A stretch of 8,192 bases of DNA from a bacterium (lineage in GTDB: Bacteria; Vulcanimicrobiota; Xenobia; RGZZ01): positions 1-8,192 of the forward strand of contig JAJXVI010000081.1 in assembly GCA_021782195.1 (NCBI GenBank), written 5' to 3'. The position numbers and the translations under genes were made by a program. Position 1 is the stretch's first letter. Each line of letters begins with the position of its first letter. Positions 1-5,696 of the stretch are shown here, in pieces. Under the pieces are notes generated by a model, which searched no databases, had not been told where the DNA came from, and was given only the letters and a program-made list of their open reading frames with translations.

Positions 1-234
1 TGGCGGAGGACGGTGTAGCGTCCGCGGGGTCCGCTGCGTCCGCTGCGGTGACGGAGGACGGTGTAGCGTCCGCGGGGTCCGCTGCGTCCTCTGCGGTGGC
101 GGAGGACGGTGTGGCGTCTGCGGTGTCCGCTGCGGTGGCGGATGACGGTGTAGCGTCCGCGGGGTCCTCTGCGGTGGCGGAGGACGGTGTGGCGTCTGCG
201 GTGTCCGCTGCGTCCGCTGCGGTGGCGGAGGACG
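1..234 (+). repeat. In-frame tandem repeat array with 48-bp and 39-bp units
   Basis: Five near-identical units begin with TGGCGGAGGACGGTGT or a one-base variant, at 1, 49, 97, 136 and 175. A sixth, 12-base partial copy starts at 223. The units at 1, 49 and 175 are 48 bp long and those at 97 and 136 are 39 bp. The 9-bp difference is one loss of an internal TCCGCTGCG-type triplet repeat (Ser-Ala-Ala). All lengths are multiples of three, so changes in copy number leave the reading frame intact. Two alternating sub-variants are visible: GTAGCGTCCGCGGGG encodes VASAG and GTGGCGTCTGCGGTG encodes VASAV. This pattern indicates expansion by slippage or unequal recombination. The array probably continues to the left of the window. 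Confidence 0.92.
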
Positions 235-281
235 TGCTACCCCCGCTTCCCGAAAAGCCGCTTGAGGACTGGATGTTTTGA
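1..281 (+). CDS. C-terminal end of a low-complexity repeat protein (5' truncated)
   Basis: This reading frame is open from the left edge (first full codon at 3) to a TGA at 279-281, so the start lies outside the window. A GTG at 48 is in frame but sits inside a repeat and is unlikely to be the real start. The visible 92 residues are nearly all Ala, Ser, Val, Gly, Glu and Asp, in repeats of the type AEDGVASAGSAASAAV. The tract then changes to a unique tail, LPPLPEKPLEDWMF. There is no globular domain, signal peptide or membrane segment here; the repeat tract is probably a disordered linker. The unique acidic tail with a terminal aromatic residue looks like a short binding peptide. The gene lies 70 bp upstream of, and co-directional with, the MBL/beta-CASP gene, so an operon is likely. 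The function of the missing N-terminal part cannot be judged. Confidence is high that the frame is coding, because all repeat-length changes keep it in phase and the unique tail follows in the same frame. Confidence 0.72.
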   Translation, partial: AEDGVASAGSAASAAVTEDGVASAGSAASSAVAEDGVASAVSAAVADDGVASAGSSAVAEDGVASAVSAASAAVAEDVLPPLPEKPLEDWMF

Positions 282-340
282 GGGCGGACCGCGGCGCTGT
301 GGCGCTTTTGCTCTGGCAGGAGTTGTTTTGGCTTGTGCCT

Positions 341-344
341 AAGG
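341..344 (+). promoter_or_regulatory. Probable ribosome binding site of the MBL/beta-CASP gene
   Basis: AAGG lies 7 nt before the ATG at 352 but only 1 nt before an in-frame GTG at 346. The spacing favours ATG 352 as the true start. A second purine-rich stretch, AGGAG at 318-322, is too far from either codon. The rest of the 70-bp gap (282-351) shows only a weak 4-bp GCGC hairpin followed by TTTT near 293-308. I do not call that a terminator, so readthrough from the upstream gene is likely. Confidence 0.45.
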
Positions 345-351
345 CGTGCGC

Positions 352-2628
352 ATGACCGCATCGCATCCCGACCCTGACGTCCTTGCGGCGTACGAGGCGC
401 TTGAGCGTGAGTTTTGCGGGTTTGCCCTGGTGGAGCGTGCCAGTCGGCGAGCCGTTGACGATATACGTGAGGGGCGGGTGACGTTTTCCGACGTTGCGCG
501 CTTCGTATGTCCCCGCACGCGGTTTGTGTTTCCGCCGCTGTTGTTTTACCGGGGCCTGAAAGCCGCCGGCTTGCAACTCGACGGCGAGGTGCTCGTGAAG
601 CAGGCGCGGCGATCCGACACCATTCTTGCGGATCTGCGACAGGGCAAAGACCTTCCTGCTTCGCTGGATCGACGCTTGATTTACGACCTGTTGTACTGTG
701 CGTTGCTTGACTACCTTGCGGAGGGTGGAGGCGAGCCGGACTTTCTGGCCGACATCTTCCTGCGCGTCGGGAACCGTGCGAGGCAATCACGTGCCTCGGA
801 CGACATGCCGAACGAGGTTCACCTGCCCCACTGGGCGGCGCACGCGGCCGTGTACGCGTGCCACCCGGGTCGTCCCTGTGACTTCGCGTCGCTCAGGGCC
901 GACGCAATGCGCTTCATCGACTTTCTGGGCGTGTCCTCGCCGCCAGACGTGGTGTGGCGCCACGCGGCCGCAAACCTGCATCTGCGGGTCGAAGGGGTGG
1001 TCGGCGAAGACCGTCTGTATGAGCTGGTCGAGGAGTGGGAACGCACCGAAGAGGCACCGTGGAGAGAGCTGGAAGCGTACTCTCTGTCCGAGGCGCTCGC
1101 TGTCGTCAACATCGTGTATCCGCGTGGTTCGGAGGAGTTGCACCGGCGACGGCGTGCGGCAGTCGAGGAGACGGTGCGAGCGAGGCTCGGAGCGGAGCCC
1201 GCGTGGGCAGGTGGCACGTCACAGGCACCGCTCAGACCGGAGGATTTTGACCGATGCAACGCTACGATTGCGGATGCGGCCAGGCGTGCGGGCTACACCG
1301 ATCGTGCCGGCTTGCCGCTGTTAAACACGCTTGCCCAGTACCAGGACGGGCGATGGGCCCGTCTGGACCCGGGCGGCGAGTATCCGGACCGTATGCGCTG
1401 GCGCCGACTGGGTTCACGGGGAACGCTGCAGGCGATTCGTTTCGTCGGCGGGTCGGCTATCGGGCGAACGTGCGTGTTGTTGCGATTCAGCAACGGTTCG
1501 GTGCTGCTTGACTGCGGCGCCTCGCGGCCGGGCGACGTGTCGTCGGTGTCGTTCGAGGAACTGCGCACCGTCGAAGCGGTCCTGATCTCGCACGCGCACC
1601 TCGATCATCTCGGTGGCCTGCTTCCGATGTTTGGCTCCTGGTCACACGCCGTGCCGTGGTTTGGAACGCCGCAGACCGGGAAACTGGCATCGCTCGTGCT
1701 GCCTGACGCGGCCAGGCTTGGCCACATCGACGAGAGCGTGGCCGCACGCATCATGGACCACTTCGTGCCGGTGCCTCCGCGGGAGACGTTCGAGGTCCTG
1801 CCCGGCGTGAAAGCAACGCCCTACCTGGCGGGTCACGTGGCCGGCGCGGTGAGCTGGCTCGTGGAGTCGGCTGACTTTCGCATCTTCTTTACAGGCGACT
1901 ACTGTCTGCGACCGCAGCTTTCACTGGAGTCGTATCAGTGGCCTGCACCCGAGGTGTGTCGCCAGGTGGACATCTTCATCACCGAGGGAACGTATGCCGA
2001 TGGCAAGACCGAGTTTGTCGGTGGCAATGCGTCACGGTGGGAGTTACGTGACACCGTGCGCGATTTTCTGACGCACGGGTCGAACGTGCTCATTCCCGTG
2101 ATGAGCCTGGGGCGTGCCCAGGAAGTGATCCGATGCCTGGAAGGCACGCCGTGGCGGGTCGTACTCTGCGGAATGGCCGCGAAGGTCACGACGGCGACGG
2201 GAATGGAGCTTCCGACCAACGTCGTGATGGTGGAGTCACCTGGCCGAGATGCCAGCAATCTGTTTGATTCGTTCGATGTCGTGGTGGCTTCGGCGGGGAG
2301 CCTGCAGGGCGGCGTGAGCAAGGCCATTTACGACAGCGGATGCGAGGGTGGGAGTGGCTTGCCGATCGTGTTGACGGGCCACCAGTTTCCGGGTACGACC
2401 GGTCGGTACCTGCGTGACACAGGAAGGGCCAGAATGGTGCGGTTCTCTGCTCACGCGTCGTCGTCGGAAGTGGCACAGGCGGTGGGGATGTTTCCCAACG
2501 CGCGCAAATTTCTCGTGCATTTTCCGGGCGATGTCGGGGTAGCGCGTCGACTGTTCCCTGACCTGGAGGTGCCGTTCGGCGCGCGCGCCTACCTGGCGGA
2601 CGAGTTGCGGACCGCAGTCGTGCACTGA
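352..2628 (+). CDS. MBL-fold/beta-CASP nuclease-like protein with a large uncharacterised N-terminal domain
   Basis: The predicted product is a 758-residue metal-dependent phosphodiesterase of the metallo-beta-lactamase/beta-CASP superfamily (CPSF-73, RNase J and Int11 relatives). These normally cut RNA, and in the SNM1/Artemis branch DNA. Numbering is from ATG 352. Residues 1 to about 360 are mainly helical and match no family I recognise. The MBL part starts near residue 361. Visible motifs are HAHLDHLGG (H414, H416, D418, H419; motif 2), LAGHVAGAVS (H495; motif 3), FFTGDY (D516; motif 4), ITEGTYAD (E545; beta-CASP motif A), a PVMSLGRAQE segment like the PxFAxGRxQE of RNA-cleaving members, an SAGSLQGG segment like the SPGMLQ-type signature, FSAHASSSE (H701; motif B) and FLVHFPGD (H723; motif C). 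Every metal ligand expected for two zinc ions is present, so the enzyme is probably active. No signal peptide is seen, so it should be cytoplasmic. GTG 346 is an alternative start adding two residues. The gene converges on the 907-residue gene. The fold is secure; RNA versus DNA as substrate is not resolved. Confidence 0.9.
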   Translation: MTASHPDPDVLAAYEALEREFCGFALVERASRRAVDDIREGRVTFSDVARFVCPRTRFVFPPLLFYRGLKAAGLQLDGEVLVKQARRSDTILADLRQGKDLPASLDRRLIYDLLYCALLDYLAEGGGEPDFLADIFLRVGNRARQSRASDDMPNEVHLPHWAAHAAVYACHPGRPCDFASLRADAMRFIDFLGVSSPPDVVWRHAAANLHLRVEGVVGEDRLYELVEEWERTEEAPWRELEAYSLSEALAVVNIVYPRGSEELHRRRRAAVEETVRARLGAEPAWAGGTSQAPLRPEDFDRCNATIADAARRAGYTDRAGLPLLNTLAQYQDGRWARLDPGGEYPDRMRWRRLGSRGTLQAIRFVGGSAIGRTCVLLRFSNGSVLLDCGASRPGDVSSVSFEELRTVEAVLISHAHLDHLGGLLPMFGSWSHAVPWFGTPQTGKLASLVLPDAARLGHIDESVAARIMDHFVPVPPRETFEVLPGVKATPYLAGHVAGAVSWLVESADFRIFFTGDYCLRPQLSLESYQWPAPEVCRQVDIFITEGTYADGKTEFVGGNASRWELRDTVRDFLTHGSNVLIPVMSLGRAQEVIRCLEGTPWRVVLCGMAAKVTTATGMELPTNVVMVESPGRDASNLFDSFDVVVASAGSLQGGVSKAIYDSGCEGGSGLPIVLTGHQFPGTTGRYLRDTGRARMVRFSAHASSSEVAQAVGMFPNARKFLVHFPGDVGVARRLFPDLEVPFGARAYLADELRTAVVH

Positions 2629-2639
2629 CAGGCGGAGGT

Positions 2640-2667
2640 CGCGCGCGTTCACGCACGGCCGCGCGCG
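2640..2667. terminator. GC hairpin between convergent genes, possible bidirectional terminator
   Basis: CGCGCGCG at 2640-2647 can pair with CGCGCGCG at 2660-2667 across a 12-nt loop. It begins 11 nt after the stop codon of the MBL/beta-CASP gene and ends 43 nt before the stop of the minus-strand gene. The right arm is also the core of a 10-bp perfect palindrome, CCGCGCGCGG (2659-2668). No T-tract follows on either strand, so it is not a canonical intrinsic terminator. The placement between converging genes is the main argument; the high local GC makes chance pairing quite possible. Confidence 0.35.
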
Positions 2668-2710
2668 GTTGGAGCCCGGGAGCGGCCGGTTCCCCGCGCG
2701 TTGTCCTGGC

Positions 2711-5434
2711 TCAGAGCGGTCGCTCGTAGTGGCTGAGCAGGTAGCGCAGCAGGACGAGTCTGCGGAACGGATCGAGGTTCAAAGCCGTGTTTACGTTCCG
2801 GGCGTCGTCGCCCGGTCTGATGTTGCACGCGCGGTGCGCGAGGGCAGACGCGTAGGCGGGCTCTACGTTCATCATGCGCGCTGCTTGCGCGGGGAGTCGT
2901 TCGATTTCGCGCCGTGCGTCCTCTACACAGGAGCAGAAGGAAAACGCCTCGATGGCGGGGGGAAGGGGCGCACGAGATGCCACCAGGACGCGTCCAGCCA
3001 GCAGTGGATCGAGACGCAGGAGACGCCAGGCCGCGAGCACGGCGGCCTGCGTGCCCGGCGGCGTCCCGGGCGGGGCGAGGCGCGTAAGGATGGCGGCAGC
3101 GGTCCTCTGGGAGAAGGTCCAGCGGCGTACGAGCGGACGCACGACGGTGACCTCGTTTTCAGTCAGATCCGGGTGGGACCAGGCGTCAAGAAAGTCGATC
3201 TGGTGTGCGGTCGCCCATCTTCTGACGCGCGACTGATGCCGCGCTGCCAGCAGTGGGAGACGGAGCCAGCGCACGAAGGGCAGGGAAGCATTTTCGTTCT
3301 TGCGCCACAGCGCTGACAGCGCGGTGCTCCACTTGTCTGACCACCACGCGCCGATGCGTTCGTCGTGCCAGGCCAGCGCTACCGCGACCGGACGCCACGG
3401 TTGGCGCGAAGCGGGCACAGACACGGTCCAGGAGTCGTTGCAACGGATGTCGTCGATGTCGCCGTCAGGCCACCAGACACGGATGTGGTGGCCTGTCCCG
3501 GCCTCCATCGGATGTCGGGTGTGAACCGTTAATGTGTTCTTGTGGAAGGTGACCCTGGTGACGAGGCCGTGGTCGGTGACGTCTGTCAGGAGCATGGTGT
3601 CGGGTTCGGTGGTGTTGTAGGGGCGAGGACGCAGGACCAGCGGGGCGCCGGACCCGAGCAGTCCGAGCATGGGGCGCCAGCGTCGGTTGGGGGCGCCAAT
3701 CAACACGTCGCCCTCCATCACGCACCAGGTGTCGACGTCGGGCGGACCCGGTGGAAGGATCTGGACGTCGGTCAGATCTTCGATGCCGAGGGAGATGGGC
3801 GGTGGCATGTCGAGGACGCGCGCGCCGGCGGCGCTTGAGGTCGGTTCCCCGGCTGGTGCGTTCAAGGTGGAGCCGGTGGGGCGGCGGACACGCATCCGCA
3901 CGAGATCGAGATGCATCGTGCGGTGCACGGTGACGGTGTCGCCGTCGGTACGATGCAGTCGCAGGTGGCACTGGAGTTGCGGGGCAAAGTCGGCGCCTCG
4001 GACGCTGATGGGTTCGCTGAGCGTGGCATCGGCGCGCCGCTGTGTCAGGGCGGGCGTCTGGCGGTTCACGCGGAGGTGGGTCAGGGTTACGTCGTGGGGG
4101 TGCCAGACCTCGACGCGGACGGCCTCTCCGTCTCGAAGCCAGGTGGTCTGTACGCTCTGCAACCAATCCGGCGGCTCGATGGGTGCGGCTGGCTCCCAGA
4201 AGAGTTCTCCTCGAAAGCGGACGATTGCCTCGCACGGTGCCGGAACGCGATAGATGCGCCAGCCCCCACCACCGACGCGTATGCTCGGGGTGGGCCGAAC
4301 AGAGCACAGTTCCAGATCCTGCGCGAGCAGGAGGGCGTGCTCACGGGTGGGGGCGAGCGGTGTTTGATACGGGTCGGGCACGCGTGTTCCCTCGACGATG
4401 CGGAAGATTGTGACGTCTTCCTCTTCATCCCAGAGGGTGAAAGTTTCGCTGTCGATCAGCGTGCCGTCTCGTCTGTGCAGCGTGGCGGTGACTTCGGGCC
4501 TGTCGAGCGCGAAACGGATGACGTTGACGGCACTGTATCTTCCGTCTGACTGGCGAACCATTCGTGTCTTCCATGTGCCATCAATTTTGACGTCGAACGC
4601 GTCGATTTTCGGGTCGAGGTCGAGCAGGGAAAAGCCGTCACAGGTTAGCTCGAACTCGGGCTTCTCCCCGTCCCAGCGGAAGCGAGGAGGGGAGAACCAG
4701 CCGGGGGACGCCTGACGGGCTGCCGCGTCTCGTCGTGATGCCTGGGCGATGACCTCCTGGGTCCACTCAGGAAGCACCCACGGGCAACCTGACAGTTCGC
4801 CAGGCGCTGCGTTCGGGGAAATCTTGCTGGCACGAAGCCTTTTGAGCGTGTTCCAGAGCGCCTGGAAGGAATCGCTTCGTTGCGCCGGGTCGGTCAACAG
4901 AATCCGGACGGCCTGCGGTTGCCCGGAACCTCCCAGCCAGAGAGGGAGACGTCGCAGTCCCCGTTGCGTGAAGCCAAACTGAAGGTAGATCGAGTCCATC
5001 CAGTTTTGCAGGCCGGAGCGCCCGAAGACGTGACGGAGATCGAATTCCACGCATGCCAGTTCGATGGCGTGGCGCAGGGCAGGTGTGGGCTGACCGCCTG
5101 AGAAGAGCAGCACCGCGATATCCGGGGAGAATACATCGCGTTGCAGGCTGCTCCAGATCTGACCTTCACTGGCTTCTCGCCGACCGATTTCGGAGGCCAG
5201 CAACGCCAACAGCAGCCCCTCGACGGCGGCTCGGGGAAGGCTGCGGTCGCCGACGGTGACGCGAACGTTGTCAAGCTTGAGCGTTGAAGACTTCTGGGTG
5301 CGTGCCCACTCCTGCAATGCCGAAAATTCTCCGGCGTTCAGGCCGAGTTCACACAGCGACCACGGTTTCTGGAGCTCGCGCGAAACCCGCACGATCTCCT
5401 CGCACATCAGGATGGTGTGAAGATGCTTGAACAC
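2711..5434 (-). CDS. Large uncharacterised protein (907 aa), putative partner in a helicase-containing system
   Basis: I cannot assign this protein to a named family. It is a single intact frame from GTG 5434 (or ATG 5407, which removes nine residues) to TGA at 2711-2713. The nearest upstream in-frame stop is at 5462-5464, so a much longer form is excluded. Neither start has a convincing ribosome binding site. Residues 1 to about 240 look helical and contain a distinctive stretch: LFSGGQPTPAL (110-120), FDLRHVFG (131-138) and LQFGFTQRGLRRLPLWLGG (151-169). Residues from about 250 to 680 are rich in beta-strand-like alternation with many Trp, Asp, Thr and Arg, for example FRWDGEKPEFELTCDGFSL and WRIYRVPAPCEAIVRFRGE, suggesting several Ig-like or beta-sandwich modules. 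The final 200 or so residues are helical and Leu/Arg-rich, ending in LLRYLLSHYERPL. I see no Walker motifs, nuclease signatures, signal peptide or membrane helices. It is divergently transcribed from the helicase gene. A structural or target-recognition subunit is possible; DruH-like proteins (Druantia III) are one family to compare. Function unknown. Confidence 0.85.
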   Translation of the reverse strand: MFKHLHTILMCEEIVRVSRELQKPWSLCELGLNAGEFSALQEWARTQKSSTLKLDNVRVTVGDRSLPRAAVEGLLLALLASEIGRREASEGQIWSSLQRDVFSPDIAVLLFSGGQPTPALRHAIELACVEFDLRHVFGRSGLQNWMDSIYLQFGFTQRGLRRLPLWLGGSGQPQAVRILLTDPAQRSDSFQALWNTLKRLRASKISPNAAPGELSGCPWVLPEWTQEVIAQASRRDAAARQASPGWFSPPRFRWDGEKPEFELTCDGFSLLDLDPKIDAFDVKIDGTWKTRMVRQSDGRYSAVNVIRFALDRPEVTATLHRRDGTLIDSETFTLWDEEEDVTIFRIVEGTRVPDPYQTPLAPTREHALLLAQDLELCSVRPTPSIRVGGGGWRIYRVPAPCEAIVRFRGELFWEPAAPIEPPDWLQSVQTTWLRDGEAVRVEVWHPHDVTLTHLRVNRQTPALTQRRADATLSEPISVRGADFAPQLQCHLRLHRTDGDTVTVHRTMHLDLVRMRVRRPTGSTLNAPAGEPTSSAAGARVLDMPPPISLGIEDLTDVQILPPGPPDVDTWCVMEGDVLIGAPNRRWRPMLGLLGSGAPLVLRPRPYNTTEPDTMLLTDVTDHGLVTRVTFHKNTLTVHTRHPMEAGTGHHIRVWWPDGDIDDIRCNDSWTVSVPASRQPWRPVAVALAWHDERIGAWWSDKWSTALSALWRKNENASLPFVRWLRLPLLAARHQSRVRRWATAHQIDFLDAWSHPDLTENEVTVVRPLVRRWTFSQRTAAAILTRLAPPGTPPGTQAAVLAAWRLLRLDPLLAGRVLVASRAPLPPAIEAFSFCSCVEDARREIERLPAQAARMMNVEPAYASALAHRACNIRPGDDARNVNTALNLDPFRRLVLLRYLLSHYERPL

Positions 5435-5498
5435 GCTGTCTTGTTTGAGACGTGATGGTGTTCATCCTGCCGCAGTGAACTGTGAGCGATTGGTCAGA

Positions 5499-5536
5499 GA
5501 TCCGGCGGGGGCTGCGACGCGCGTGATCCGGCGCGT
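5499..5536. repeat. Inverted repeat flanked by a 9-bp direct repeat in the divergent spacer
   Basis: ACGCGC at 5517-5522 and GCGCGT at 5531-5536 form a perfect 6-bp inverted repeat around an 8-nt centre. GATCCGGCG occurs at 5499-5507 and again at 5525-5533, 26 bp apart, the second copy overlapping the inverted repeat. Such an arrangement can bind a dimeric regulator, but short GC-rich matches of this size also arise by chance. Confidence 0.35.
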
Positions 5537-5549
5537 GGAGCGGGGTGCC

Positions 5550-5618
5550 GCGGAGGTTGGCGCGTTTGCTGGGGGCTGCCGCGCAAGGGGGCTGCTGCGG
5601 AGGTTGCCGCGCAAGGGG
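5550..5618. repeat. Short interleaved direct repeats upstream of the helicase gene
   Basis: GCGGAGGTTGGCGCG (5550-5564) recurs as GCGGAGGTTGCCGCG (5597-5611), 14 of 15 bases identical and 47 bp apart. TGCCGCGCAAGGGG (5577-5590) recurs with 14 of 14 bases identical at 5605-5618, 28 bp apart. The two repeat families overlap in the second copies. They end about 80 bp before the helicase start codon and may be regulatory sites or remnants of a local duplication. Confidence 0.6.
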
Positions 5619-5696
5619 CTGCGATTTTGCGGGAGATTTGATCGGCCGGGGGAGCCAGTCAGCAGGAAATTGACGGCAAATGCGCTAGAACGAGGC

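Larger units (their letters stand above)
5435..5696. promoter_or_regulatory. Divergent intergenic region, likely containing both promoters
   Basis: These 262 bp separate the start codons of the minus-strand 907-residue gene and the plus-strand helicase gene, so promoters for both should lie here. I find no convincing sigma-70 pair. A TTGACG at 5670-5675 would place its -10 on top of the helicase start codon. The region holds short direct and inverted repeats that could be operator sites, listed separately. The plus-strand frame leading into the helicase is open across the whole spacer. It would encode a Gly/Arg-rich, repetitive sequence unlike the helicase, so I treat it as non-coding, though a longer helicase N-terminus from GTG 5475, 5523 or 5535 cannot be excluded. 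Confidence 0.4.

Noticed and set aside
1..234. CRISPR array
   Set aside because: The repeats are contiguous, without unique spacers, encode protein in one frame throughout, and their unit length varies between 48 and 39 bp.
293..308. GCGC-loop-GCGC hairpin followed by TTTT as a terminator after the repeat protein
   Set aside because: A 4-bp stem is too weak and the following T-run is only four bases; genes on both sides are co-directional and probably co-transcribed.
698..1324. Plus-strand open frame of 208 codons inside the MBL/beta-CASP gene
   Set aside because: It is Arg/Cys/Thr-rich, has no motif, and is entirely contained in a gene whose own frame has a continuous, plausible protein.
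2669..3316. Plus-strand open frame of 215 codons opposite the end of the 907-residue gene
   Set aside because: It is low-complexity Gly/Arg-rich sequence antisense to a longer coherent frame, with no domain or upstream signal.
3465..4307. Minus-strand open frame of 280 codons within the 907-residue gene
   Set aside because: Its Arg/Pro/His-rich composition is typical of an out-of-frame reading of GC-rich coding sequence, and the overlapping longer frame is intact.
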